From JADJNW01 sp964517145 (GTDB lineage: Bacteria; Bacteroidota; Bacteroidia; Chitinophagales; Saprospiraceae): a stretch of DNA of 37,418 nucleotides. Positions 7,920 to 16,315 of the stretch are shown one piece after another. Location: contig CAZFBN010000041.1 in the NCBI GenBank assembly GCA_964517145.1, forward strand, positions 1 through 37,418. The letters are read 5' to 3'. Each line of letters starts with the position of its first letter. Position 1 is the first letter of the stretch. Under the pieces are notes generated by a model. It saw only the letters and a list, made by a program, of their open reading frames with translations. It did no database searches and was not told the DNA's origin. The position numbers and the translations under genes were made by a program.

Positions 7920-9692
7920 ATGAAAAATGTGTTACCAACACACCTTCCGGGTAGCTGGAAGGCTGGCTTTGCTATGGCGTTGGCGCTCGTGTGGAGTGTG
8001 GCGACTTGGGCTTCCAGTCACCGCGAAGCGCCTCTGATTGCCAATGATCCACTGGCGGACAACACCGATTTGTACGCTTTTCGGAGTCCCGATGCACCGA
8101 ATATGATTACGATTATCGCCAATTACATTCCGGCAGAATTGCCTTTTGGCGGTCCGAATTATTACACGTTTGGCGAAAATATTCGTTATGAAATTCACAT
8201 TGACAATGATGTAATGACGCCGGGCGATGATATTATTTACCGATTTACTTTTCAACAGGTGAATCAGGATCCGACTACGTTTTTTAATATCCGCCTGGGG
8301 CAGCAAAATCTGAAAACCACGTACACGTTGCAACGCAGCACCGACGGGGGCACTAGCTTCCAAACGCTGGTGGCAAATGGCATTGTGCCACCAAATAATA
8401 TTGGTCCGCGCTCGATTGAGGGAGGTGCTGGATTAAATGTGCCTAATTATCAGACAATTATGCAGGCGTCGATTGCGACGATTTCTACCGGTGAAAAAGT
8501 TTTTTGTGGTCCTGTAGATGATCCTTTTTATGTGGATTTGGGTGGTATTTTTGATTTGGGTGACTCACCGCGTCAGAACAGCCGCGTGCGCGATGGTTTG
8601 GCAAAGTTTAATGTACATACGATTGCCATTCAAATTCCAATCAGCACCTTGCAAAAAGATGGTAAAAATGTGGATCAGGCTGCGAATATTCTCGATCCTG
8701 ATTATGTGATTGGCGTCTGGGCTTCTGCGAGTCGCCGCGCCATTCGCACCTTGAACGCAGCTGGCACTGCGCCCGACGATAGCGGCGACTGGGTACAGGT
8801 GTCGCGTCTCGGCATGCCATTGACCAATGAAGCGGTGATTCCACTTGGTTTTAAAGATCGCTGGAATTTTGAAACCCCGTATCAGGATTTGGAAAACATT
8901 GATGTGTATGGCAATTTCTTCTACAATCCAGAATTGGCTCTGTACATGGATGACAGCCAATTTGGTGGTGCAGTGCCGGCGTTCCGGGGGTTGCGCATTC
9001 AATCAAATTCGCTGGGTAGCTTTGACTTCCGCAATGGCAAAAATGGCTTGTACGGCTTGAAAGGTGCGGCAGCATTGGAAGGTACGGCGTTGGACGATGA
9101 TGTGTTTGGCACTTTGTTGTTACCGGCTGAAAACGCACCGCGCTCGGTTGATTTGTGGCCCATTTTCCATACGGGCGTTCCGAATGTCATTCCTTATCAA
9201 TTGGCGACAGGCAAAAACGGTAATCCACTCGCTGCGGGAAAACCCTTCATTCACAACTTCTTACCAAATGGTGGTGACATGCTACGCCTCAATATGGCAG
9301 TGCCAGTGACTCCCCGTAACAGCCCGGATTTTAGCTCATTAGGCATTGTACAAGCGGCAGTGTTGGGCTTAACAGACCCTCGTTTTAACGCAACTACTGA
9401 TATTCAATTTATTCCGAATATGGATGGCTTCCCGAATGGTCGTCGTCTGGAGGATGATGTCACACGCATTGAATTACAGGCAGTTGCGGGCGTAGCGCTG
9501 GCAGCGATTGGCTTATGGTATGATGATTATATTCCTGGCACTTCACCTTCTCCGGTGACCAATCAACTGGTGAATGTCTTGCAATATTCTACCGGCGTAG
9601 AAGCGAATGATGTAGATTTTCAATCGATGTTCCCATATCTGGCGATGCCCTGGCGAGGAACGGAGGTGAGTATTCCTCAAGATGGAGAATAA
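7920..9692 (+). CDS. Secreted DUF4331 protein (copy 1, no sorting domain)
   Basis: The protein has 590 residues. A signal peptide with a slightly long n-region (about 1-31) ends before ASSHREAPLI, which begins the DUF4331 family's conserved start. That is followed by DPLADNTDLYAFRSPD and IRYEIHIDNDVMTPGDDIIY. The domain covers essentially the whole mature protein. DUF4331 proteins are exported and of unknown function; I see no catalytic signature. The acidic DxD/DND-type clusters could bind metal, which is only inference. The copy ends at PYLAMPWRGTE...QDGE without a T9SS sorting domain, unlike the next gene, which is a clear paralogue with near-identical stretches (for example FIHNFLPNGGDMLRLNMAVP). 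The two may therefore act in different compartments. It heads a block that continues through a TPR lipoprotein, a TonB receptor and a sigma/anti-sigma pair. Confidence 0.9.
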   Translation: MKNVLPTHLPGSWKAGFAMALALVWSVATWASSHREAPLIANDPLADNTDLYAFRSPDAPNMITIIANYIPAELPFGGPNYYTFGENIRYEIHIDNDVMTPGDDIIYRFTFQQVNQDPTTFFNIRLGQQNLKTTYTLQRSTDGGTSFQTLVANGIVPPNNIGPRSIEGGAGLNVPNYQTIMQASIATISTGEKVFCGPVDDPFYVDLGGIFDLGDSPRQNSRVRDGLAKFNVHTIAIQIPISTLQKDGKNVDQAANILDPDYVIGVWASASRRAIRTLNAAGTAPDDSGDWVQVSRLGMPLTNEAVIPLGFKDRWNFETPYQDLENIDVYGNFFYNPELALYMDDSQFGGAVPAFRGLRIQSNSLGSFDFRNGKNGLYGLKGAAALEGTALDDDVFGTLLLPAENAPRSVDLWPIFHTGVPNVIPYQLATGKNGNPLAAGKPFIHNFLPNGGDMLRLNMAVPVTPRNSPDFSSLGIVQAAVLGLTDPRFNATTDIQFIPNMDGFPNGRRLEDDVTRIELQAVAGVALAAIGLWYDDYIPGTSPSPVTNQLVNVLQYSTGVEANDVDFQSMFPYLAMPWRGTEVSIPQDGE

Positions 9693-9720
9693 GCAGTTTA
9701 CAGTTGCAGTATGCAGTTTT
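9693..9720. repeat. Short degenerate GCAGTTT repeats between the DUF4331 genes
   Basis: Three loosely spaced units, GCAGTTT (9693), GCAGTAT (9706) and GCAGTTT (9713), lie just after the first DUF4331 stop codon. This kind of simple degenerate repeat is common between Bacteroidota genes. No terminator is visible in this 66-base gap, which fits co-transcription of the two paralogues. Confidence 0.4.
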
Positions 9721-9758
9721 ATGAAATATTATAAACATTACATGCTCAAATTACAATC

Positions 9759-11804
9759 ATGAAAAAAATTATATTATTAACATATTGGTGCTTGCTGGTT
9801 GTGTCCATGCTTTTTGCATCGAGCCACCGCGAAGCGCCTTTAATTTCCAATGATCCCTTGGCGGATAACACAGATTTGTACGCTTTCCGCAGCCCGGATA
9901 ATCCCGATATGATTACGATTATCGCTTGTTATATTCCAATGCAATTGCCACATGGCGGTCCGAATTATTATGGTTTTGGTGAAAATATCCGCTACGAAAT
10001 TCATATTGATAATGATGTAATGACGACTGGCGATGATATTATATACCGCTTTACATTTCGTAAAGTTTTTGAAGATCCGACCACGTTTTTTTACATCCGC
10101 CTCGGCAAACAAAATCATAAAACGACTTACACCCTGGAAAAAAGTACCGACGGTGGTAGGTCGTTTCAAACGGTGATTGAAAATGGCACGGTGCCGCCGA
10201 ATAACATCGGTCCGCGCTCCATCGAAGGTGCTGCCGGTTTGAATACAACTTACAACATGCTGATGACGAATGCTTTAGCAACAGCGAACGACGGCGAGAA
10301 AGTCTTCTGCGGTCCGACTGACGATCCATTTTTTGTTGACCTTGGCGGTGTGTTTGATTTAGGCGATATGCCGCGACAAAATGGCACTCCGAAAGACGGC
10401 GTTGCGTGTTTGAATGTTTCGACCATTGCCATTCAGATTCCGATTTCGATGTTGCAAAAAGATGGTAAAAATGTGAGCGAAGCCGCGAATATCCTCGATC
10501 CTGATTATGTAATTGGCATCTGGGCATCCGCTAGCCGCCGACAGATTCGTACGTTGAATCCTGAATCATATGATGAAACTTACTCCGGTGATTGGGTGCA
10601 GGTGTCGCGCCTCGGTATGCCATTGACAAATGAAGCGGTGGTTCCGATTGGTTCTAAAGATTTGTGGAATGCGTTGACGCCGTATGAAGACTTGGCGAAT
10701 CTGGCGACGTTTGGCAATTATTTTTACAATCCAGAACTGGCGTTGTACATGGACGATAGCTTATTTGGTGGTGCGGTGCCTGCGTTTGCGCCCTTGCGCA
10801 TTCAACGTAACTCCCTGGGAATGTTTGACTTCGGTTACAATCAGAGTGGTTTGTTTGCACTAAAAGGCAATCCGGCATTGGATGGTACGGCGTTGGATGA
10901 TGATGTGTTTGGTACTTTGCTCTTGCCACGGGACAGTGCCGCGCGGGCGGTGGATTTGTGGCCCATTTTTCATACTGGAGTACCAAATTTAATTCCGTAT
11001 CAACTGGCAACCGGCAAAGACGGCAATCCACTAGCCGCGGGTAAACCCTTCATTCACAACTTCTTACCCAATGGTGGCGACATGCTCCGCCTGAATATGG
11101 CAGTGCCAGTTACACCACGAAACGACCCTGATTTTAGCACTTTAGGTGTTGTTCAAGCGGCAGTGTTGGGCTTAACCGATCCACGTTTTAATACAACTAC
11201 CGATTTGGAATTTATTCCGAATATGGATGGCTTCCCGAATGGTCGTCGCCTCGAAGATGATGTCACCCGCATTGAATTACAGGCAGTTGCGGGCGTGGCG
11301 CTGGCAGCGATTGGCTTGTGGTACGATGATTACGTGCCGGGCATGTCGCCGGTGACGCAGGATTTACTCGATGTGCTGACTTATGATACGGGTATTAATA
11401 AAAATGATACGACATTTACTTCCACATTCCCTTATGTGCAGACGCCCTGGTCGGGCACGGGTAAATGCTCCGGTGAGATCCGCGAATACACGCAACCCCA
11501 GATTTTATCGCCTTCTACGAGTGTGGCGGGCTTGAGTACGCCGGTAGTTTTTGCCTATAATTATCCGAATCCGTTTAAAAATGAGACCACATTCAAGTAT
11601 CGGGTAAGCGCAAATGGTCAGGTTGCCATCCGCATTTATGATATGAATGGCAAATTATTACAAACTGTAGTAAATGAAAATAGGTCCGCTGGTGAATACC
11701 AAAAGGTTTGGAACGCAAATGCTTTACCAACCGGTAATTATTTTGCTACCATTACCATTGATAATCAGGCAGTTCAGACACTTAAATTATCTAAAGTAAA
11801 TTAA
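9759..11804 (+). CDS. Secreted DUF4331 protein (copy 2, with T9SS sorting domain)
   Basis: The protein has 681 residues. The signal peptide (about 1-19) ends before ASSHREAPLI. Residues about 20-570 are DUF4331, aligned along its full length with copy 1. A linker is followed by a type A T9SS sorting domain over about the last 80 residues: FAYNYPNPFKNETTFKYRV...VAIRIYDMNGKLL...LPTGNYFATI...TLKLSKVN. This copy should therefore cross the outer membrane through the type IX system and be anchored or released, whereas copy 1 should stay periplasmic or use another route. Function is unknown for the family. The stop codon overlaps a TAAGTTTG promoter-like element for the following gene. Confidence 0.92.
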   Translation: MKKIILLTYWCLLVVSMLFASSHREAPLISNDPLADNTDLYAFRSPDNPDMITIIACYIPMQLPHGGPNYYGFGENIRYEIHIDNDVMTTGDDIIYRFTFRKVFEDPTTFFYIRLGKQNHKTTYTLEKSTDGGRSFQTVIENGTVPPNNIGPRSIEGAAGLNTTYNMLMTNALATANDGEKVFCGPTDDPFFVDLGGVFDLGDMPRQNGTPKDGVACLNVSTIAIQIPISMLQKDGKNVSEAANILDPDYVIGIWASASRRQIRTLNPESYDETYSGDWVQVSRLGMPLTNEAVVPIGSKDLWNALTPYEDLANLATFGNYFYNPELALYMDDSLFGGAVPAFAPLRIQRNSLGMFDFGYNQSGLFALKGNPALDGTALDDDVFGTLLLPRDSAARAVDLWPIFHTGVPNLIPYQLATGKDGNPLAAGKPFIHNFLPNGGDMLRLNMAVPVTPRNDPDFSTLGVVQAAVLGLTDPRFNTTTDLEFIPNMDGFPNGRRLEDDVTRIELQAVAGVALAAIGLWYDDYVPGMSPVTQDLLDVLTYDTGINKNDTTFTSTFPYVQTPWSGTGKCSGEIREYTQPQILSPSTSVAGLSTPVVFAYNYPNPFKNETTFKYRVSANGQVAIRIYDMNGKLLQTVVNENRSAGEYQKVWNANALPTGNYFATITIDNQAVQTLKLSKVN

Positions 11805-11809
11805 GTTTG
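11802..11809 (+). promoter_or_regulatory. Candidate -7 element (TAAGTTTG) overlapping the DUF4331 stop codon
   Basis: Exact TAnnTTTG match, but no convincing -33 TTG. If used, transcription would start near 11816 and give the TPR gene a leader of about 140 bases containing both hairpins below. Confidence 0.4.
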
Positions 11810-11821
11810 TAATCATAGTGT

Positions 11822-11842
11822 GGCACATTTACGGAATGTGCC
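11822..11842 (+). other. Leader hairpin 1 upstream of the TPR gene
   Basis: GGCACATT (11822-11829) pairs perfectly with AATGTGCC (11835-11842) around a 5-base loop. The right arm can instead pair with GGCACGTT at 11890-11897, the left arm of the terminator below (8 pairs, one wobble). It could also be a dispersed palindromic repeat. Confidence 0.5.
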
Positions 11843-11887
11843 GAACTTATTTAAGTACTGAAATTTTTCTTTCCAAATATAATAACG

Positions 11888-11937
11888 AGGGCACGTTTTG
11901 AAGTCTGTTTCAGATCACAGACGTGCCCTTCTTTTTT
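11888..11937 (+). terminator. Intrinsic terminator 20 bases before the TPR gene
   Basis: AGGGCACGT (11888-11896) pairs perfectly with ACGTGCCCT (11921-11929), with a small inner TCTG/CAGA pairing, and TTCTTTTTT follows. The next ATG is at 11958, leaving no room for a separate promoter. The downstream gene must therefore rely on read-through or regulated antitermination. Confidence 0.75.
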
Positions 11938-11957
11938 CAACATTCAACTTAAAAGAC

Positions 11958-13274
11958 ATGAAAAAGCTTACACCCTTTTTAATATTTATCATAATTTTTA
12001 CAATCGCTTGTAATAAGCAGGAAAATATTTCAAATAATGCTAGTGTAGAAATCCCAGAACTACTGCAACGGCAGGCAGTGATTGGTCCTACGGAAGAAAT
12101 GGGCAGTGTATATGATTTGTATAATAATTTAGTAAATAAAATAAAAGCCAACACGAATGACCTGGAAGCGCGGCTTACGCTAGCAGAATTATTCATGCAG
12201 GAAGCCCGTATTTCCGGGGAACACGGACATTATTTTCCAGCGGCGCTCACTGTTATTAACGCAATATTAAATTTGAATCCTGACAAACCGATTCGTTATC
12301 GGGCTTTGTTGGATAAGTCCTCTGTACTTTTATCTTTGCACCAATTCGAAGAGGCAAAGCAGATCGGCGAAGAAGCTGTACAACTAAACCCTTATGATGC
12401 AGGCATTTATGGTGTTTTGGTCGATGCAAATGTCGAATTGGGCAATTATGAAAAAGCCGTGGAAATGGCGGATAAAATGGTGTCGATTCGTCCTGATATT
12501 CGGTCTTATAGTCGGATTTCTTATTTACGTGAAATTCACGGACAAGTAAATGGTTCGATTGAAGCCATGAAACTTGCGGTTTCCGCCGGTTATCCGGGTA
12601 TGGAGCAAACCGAATGGGCACGGCTGGTTTTGGGCAATTTATATAAATATTATGGACATTTAGATAGTGCCGAAATGCAATATAATATTGCGTTGTCCGC
12701 TCGTCCGAATTATCCATTTGCGGTGGCAGCGCTGGCGGATGTGGCAGCGTTGAAAGGCAATCAAGAAGAGGCAGAAGCCCTGCTAAAAAAGGCGTGTACG
12801 CTGATTCCAGAGGTTGGATTCTATATGGATTTAGCCAAAATGGAAAAGGAAAAAGGCAATGAGACCGAAGTCAAGAAATTAGTAAATGAAATCATTCCGA
12901 TGCTCGAAGATGATGAAAAAAATGGGCATATGATGTCGTTGGAATATGCTGAAATTTACCTTGAATTATTAAATGATGTAAATAAAGCCCTCGAATATGC
13001 ACAAAAAGAATATAAAAATCGCCCGGATAATATTGATGTAAATAAAAGCCTGGCAGTTATTTACTACCGCAAAGGTAATTTGCAAAAATCCCGCGAACAT
13101 TTAAATAAAGCATTAGTAACAAAATCTCAAAATCCAGAATTATTATGTCTGGATGGTTTATTAAAAGCCAAAGAAAATGCCTTGACAGAAGGTAAGCAAT
13201 TGATTCAGAAGGCGTTTGCGACGAATCCGAATTTGAGTTGCTCGTATTGTGAAGAAGCGAAGGAGTTGATATAG
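11958..13274 (+). CDS. TPR-repeat lipoprotein
   Basis: The protein has 438 residues. The frame is open from 11898, but that extension is the terminator hairpin. The ATG at 11958 gives a proper lipoprotein signal, MKKLTPFLIFIIIFTIAC, with Cys18 as the lipidated residue. Most of the rest (about 50-430) is tetratricopeptide helix pairs, for example LTLAELFMQEARIS, AKQIGEEAVQLNPYDAGIYG, NYEKAVEMADKMVSIRPD and LAVIYYRKGNLQKSREHLNKAL. TPR domains hold protein partners. Lying between two exported DUF4331 proteins and a TonB receptor, this one probably acts as a membrane-anchored scaffold for that set. Partner identity is inference. Its expression is likely limited by the terminator just upstream. 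Confidence 0.85.
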   Translation: MKKLTPFLIFIIIFTIACNKQENISNNASVEIPELLQRQAVIGPTEEMGSVYDLYNNLVNKIKANTNDLEARLTLAELFMQEARISGEHGHYFPAALTVINAILNLNPDKPIRYRALLDKSSVLLSLHQFEEAKQIGEEAVQLNPYDAGIYGVLVDANVELGNYEKAVEMADKMVSIRPDIRSYSRISYLREIHGQVNGSIEAMKLAVSAGYPGMEQTEWARLVLGNLYKYYGHLDSAEMQYNIALSARPNYPFAVAALADVAALKGNQEEAEALLKKACTLIPEVGFYMDLAKMEKEKGNETEVKKLVNEIIPMLEDDEKNGHMMSLEYAEIYLELLNDVNKALEYAQKEYKNRPDNIDVNKSLAVIYYRKGNLQKSREHLNKALVTKSQNPELLCLDGLLKAKENALTEGKQLIQKAFATNPNLSCSYCEEAKELI

Positions 13275-13312
13275 AAATTGTGAAATTGCGAAATTCAGAA
13301 ATTGCGAAATTA
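13274..13312. repeat. Degenerate tandem repeat (GAAATTG units)
   Basis: Units of GAAATTGT, GAAATTGC, GAAATTCA, GAAATTGC and GAAATTAG run directly after the TPR stop codon. This is a simple-sequence tract with no coding signal. Confidence 0.7.
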
Positions 13313-13371
13313 GGATATTGGGGTGTTTTTTAGTACGACTGCTATTGATTTTTACAAAAAACTAAATAAAT

Positions 13372-15630
13372 ATGAAAGCCTTATTTACTTTTTGCCTTGT
13401 TCTTATTACAATAGGAATGGCGTTTGCGCACAACGGCAGTATTCGCGGGAGTGTGCAGGATGCAACGACAAAAAGTCCTTTGTCCGGTGCACATGTAATA
13501 TTAGAAAATACCAACAAGCAAACCTACACGGATGAACTCGGATTTTATCAATTTAATAATCTGGAAGCGGGAAATTACACCGTTATTATAAGTTATTTAG
13601 GATATGAAACTTTCCGAGAAACGGTGGACGTACGCGATAGCGAAACTTCGACCGTTCGTTCGATGTTAAAGAGCACAGGCATTGATTTACAGTCCGTTAC
13701 GATTTCGCCGGAGCCGGAAATTAATCGACAAATTATATCCGCACTTGATATTCAGTTGCGCCCGACCAATACTTCGCAGGATATTTTGCGCATGGTGCCG
13801 GGTTTATTTATTGCGCAGCACGCGGGCGGCGGTAAAGCCGAGCAGATTTTTTTACGCGGATTTGATATCGATCATGGAACGGATATTTCATTAAATGTCG
13901 ATGGCATTCCGGTGAATATGGTGTCGCACGCGCACGGGCAAGGCTATGCCGATTTGCACTTTTTGATACCAGAAACCGTTGAGCGCGTGCAGTTTACGAA
14001 AGGTCCGTACTATGCGCCTTATGGCAATTTTGCGACCGCCGGACAGGTCGGTTTTCAAACGAAAAATGCGATTGATAAAAATATCATTAAATTACAAGGT
14101 GGACAATTTGATACCTATCGAGCGGTTGGATTATTTAATTTACTAAATAACACACAGACTACGCGCTCTCAAAATGCTTATTTAGCGACGGAATATTACT
14201 TTTCCAACGGCTATTTTGATAGTCCGCAGGCGTATGATCGTTTTAGCGCCTTTTTAAAATATAATGCGGCACTTAATAATAATACGTTTATTTCGGCGAC
14301 GGCGTCTTCGTTTACCAGCCGCTGGGATGCATCGGGGCAGATTCCGCAGCGCGCGGTGGACAATGGTTTGATTGGTCGTTTCGGTGCCATTGATGATACC
14401 GAAGGGGGAAATACAAGTCGCACAAATTTTAATTTTCAACTGAGTTCTTTATTGGATGATGGCAGCACCATTCGTAACCAGTTCTATTTCAGCCGATATG
14501 ACTTTGAATTATATTCTAATTTTACATTCTTTTTAAATAATCCGGTGGATGGCGATCAAATTAAACAAAAAGAAAATCGAAACCTGTTAGGCTATAATGG
14601 CAGTTACACTCGTAATAATGATTGGATGGGGGCAGAATGGCAAACGGAAGTAGGGCTGAGTGTGCGATATGATGCGTCCAATGATAATGAATTGTCGCGC
14701 ACAAAAGGCAGACAAACCGTGCTGGAGCGGCTGGCTTTGGGCGATATTAATGAAATAAATCTGGGCGTTTATCTGGATGAAACGGTGCGGATTGGCTCGG
14801 ATTTAACGCTGAATGCAGGCGTGCGTTTTGATCAGTTTCAATTTATGTACGTCGATTTATTACAAGAAAATTATGATCGTAAAATTGCGTCGGCGAATGT
14901 AATAAGTCCAAAATTAAATGCTTATTATAAAATTAATGATCGCCTGCAATTTTTTGCCAACAGCGGCTACGGTTTTCACTCAAATGATACGCGGGTCGTG
15001 GTGGCGCAGAATGGTCGGGAAATTTTACCAAAAGCGTTGGGCGTAGAGGCAGGCGCAATTTTTAAAGTAACGCCGCGATTTTTATTAACAGCAAGTGCAT
15101 GGAATCTACATCTGGAACAGGAATTTGTGTATGTTGGCGATGAAGCGGTGGTGGAGCCAAGTGGCGAAACGAACCGGCGCGGCGTGGATGTGGCGGGTCG
15201 CTGGCAATTGCTGGACTGGTTATTTGCGGATTTTGATGTAAATTACACTTTCGCACGGGCAGCAGATGCGCCTGAAAATGAGGACTTTATCCCCTTGGCG
15301 GCGAATATTACCAGCATTGGTGGTTTGAGTTTTGCGGCGGAGAATGGTTTGAACGGGAGTTTGCGGTATCGTTATTTAGGTGATCGCCCGGCGAATGAAG
15401 ACAATTCGGTTATTGCAGAAGGCTATTTTTTAATAGATGCGGTGTTTAATTATACAAAACCTAAATATGAGGTCGGATTCTTTATACAAAATGTAATGAA
15501 TCGCGCCTGGAATGAAGCACAATTTGATACCGAAAGCCGCTTATTGAATGAAGTGGAGTCGGTTTCAGAAATTCATTTTACACCGGGAACGCCGTTTAAT
15601 TTAAATGTGCATTTTTCATACTTTTTTTAA
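13372..15630 (+). CDS. TonB-dependent receptor with His-rich plug (DUF4331 locus)
   Basis: The protein has 752 residues with a signal peptide (about 1-19, MKALFTFCLVLITIGMAFA). Residues about 22-105 form a carboxypeptidase-regulatory-like domain (IRGSVQDATTKSPLSGAHVIL...DELGFYQFNNLEAGNYTV). The plug domain (about 115-230) contains DILRMVPGLFIAQHAGGGKAEQ, split here as QDILRMVPGLF then IAQHAGGG, and the distinctive run FDIDHGTDISLNVDG / VNMVSHAHGQGYADLHF. The barrel ends NVHFSYFF with a terminal Phe. Three His in HAHGQGYADLH plus DHGTD suggest a metal or metal-chelate substrate, which is inference. It follows the TPR lipoprotein with a 97-base gap and precedes the sigma/anti-sigma pair, so it may be both cargo importer and regulated target. 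Confidence 0.92.
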   Translation: MKALFTFCLVLITIGMAFAHNGSIRGSVQDATTKSPLSGAHVILENTNKQTYTDELGFYQFNNLEAGNYTVIISYLGYETFRETVDVRDSETSTVRSMLKSTGIDLQSVTISPEPEINRQIISALDIQLRPTNTSQDILRMVPGLFIAQHAGGGKAEQIFLRGFDIDHGTDISLNVDGIPVNMVSHAHGQGYADLHFLIPETVERVQFTKGPYYAPYGNFATAGQVGFQTKNAIDKNIIKLQGGQFDTYRAVGLFNLLNNTQTTRSQNAYLATEYYFSNGYFDSPQAYDRFSAFLKYNAALNNNTFISATASSFTSRWDASGQIPQRAVDNGLIGRFGAIDDTEGGNTSRTNFNFQLSSLLDDGSTIRNQFYFSRYDFELYSNFTFFLNNPVDGDQIKQKENRNLLGYNGSYTRNNDWMGAEWQTEVGLSVRYDASNDNELSRTKGRQTVLERLALGDINEINLGVYLDETVRIGSDLTLNAGVRFDQFQFMYVDLLQENYDRKIASANVISPKLNAYYKINDRLQFFANSGYGFHSNDTRVVVAQNGREILPKALGVEAGAIFKVTPRFLLTASAWNLHLEQEFVYVGDEAVVEPSGETNRRGVDVAGRWQLLDWLFADFDVNYTFARAADAPENEDFIPLAANITSIGGLSFAAENGLNGSLRYRYLGDRPANEDNSVIAEGYFLIDAVFNYTKPKYEVGFFIQNVMNRAWNEAQFDTESRLLNEVESVSEIHFTPGTPFNLNVHFSYFF

Positions 15631-15638
15631 AACGAAAT

Positions 15639-15691
15639 AGATGTGGCACTGCCCCTCCAACTCCCCCAAGGGGAGAGTATGTGCCACATCT
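15639..15691 (+). terminator. Compound hairpin terminator after the second receptor
   Basis: Outer arms AGATGTGGCAC (15639-15649) and GTGCCACATCT (15681-15691) pair over 11 bp. Inside, CTCCCC (15661-15666) pairs with GGGGAG (15670-15675). A run of six T comes about 8 bases later. The inner CCCTCC...CCCCCAAGGGGAG wording resembles a palindrome dispersed in Bacteroidota genomes, so it may be a repeat serving as terminator. Confidence 0.65.
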
Positions 15692-15723
15692 GTGAAGAAT
15701 TTTTTAAACAAAACACCCCAAAT

Positions 15724-15753
15724 TTTGTCTTTTGCGGTAATCCACTATCTTTG
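15724..15753 (+). promoter_or_regulatory. Housekeeping-type promoter for the sigma/anti-sigma operon
   Basis: TTTG (15724-15727), 18 bases, then TATCTTTG (15746-15753), an excellent match to the Bacteroidota consensus. The transcript would begin near 15759, giving a leader of about 20 bases before the TTG start at 15782. Confidence 0.7.
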
Positions 15754-15781
15754 TGTTACACTTTAAGAATTCCCTTACAAC

Positions 15782-16315
15782 TTGAGCAACCGCGCCACGC
15801 AAATATCCGATGAGAACATTATCCGTTTGTTGAAAAGCAGCAATAAGGAAGGCATTTCTTTATTGTATGATAAATATGCAGCAGCATTATATGGCGTTAT
15901 TAATCGGATATTGCAAAATACAGAAGCGACAGAGGAAGTATTGCAAGATACCATTTTGAAAATTTGGAATAATGCCGAAAAATATGATGCGGATAGGGGG
16001 AATTTATTAACTTGGATTATAAATATTGCCCGGAATGCTGCCATTGATCGGGCGCGATTGAAAAGTTTTAACCGGAAAAGTGAGCAGATTGAAAATGTGT
16101 CACATTCGTTGGAAGAAGCGGCAATCAACCCAGAAACCATTGGTTTACAAGAACTTGTAAATAAATTAAACCCGGAGCAAAAAGCGATTTTAGATTTAAT
16201 TTATTTCAAAGGTTATACGCAGTCTGAGGCAGCAGAAGCGTTAGAGATACCGATTGGAACCGTGAAGAGCAGGCTGTACGCAGCTATTGGTAAATTAAGA
16301 GAAATGTTTTCATAG
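15782..16315 (+). CDS. ECF-type RNA polymerase sigma factor
   Basis: The protein has 177 residues. The start is TTG at 15782, about 28 bases after a strong promoter; no in-frame ATG exists near the N-terminus. Region 2 spans about 20-90 (LLYDKYAAALYGVINRIL...LQDTILKIWNNAEKYD...LLTWIINIARNAAIDRAR). Region 4 spans about 120-175, with the helix-turn-helix YFKGYTQSEAAEALEIPIGTVKSRL. Regions 1 and 3 are absent, as in ECF (group 4) sigma factors. It directs RNA polymerase to a small set of promoters and is probably held by the RskA-like protein encoded directly after it. Likely targets are the DUF4331/receptor genes upstream, but no shared promoter is firmly seen, so this is inference. Confidence 0.92.
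   Translation: MSNRATQISDENIIRLLKSSNKEGISLLYDKYAAALYGVINRILQNTEATEEVLQDTILKIWNNAEKYDADRGNLLTWIINIARNAAIDRARLKSFNRKSEQIENVSHSLEEAAINPETIGLQELVNKLNPEQKAILDLIYFKGYTQSEAAEALEIPIGTVKSRLYAAIGKLREMFS

Noticed and set aside
8565..10527. Minus-strand frames opposite the DUF4331 genes (up to 158 codons)
   Set aside because: Present at the same places in both paralogues because of shared codon bias; no start signals or family match.
11898..11957. Upstream start of the TPR lipoprotein
   Set aside because: The extension is the terminator hairpin and would bury the lipoprotein signal.
15639..15691. Mobile element end or attachment site
   Set aside because: No transposase, integrase or target duplication is present; terminator or dispersed palindrome fits better.
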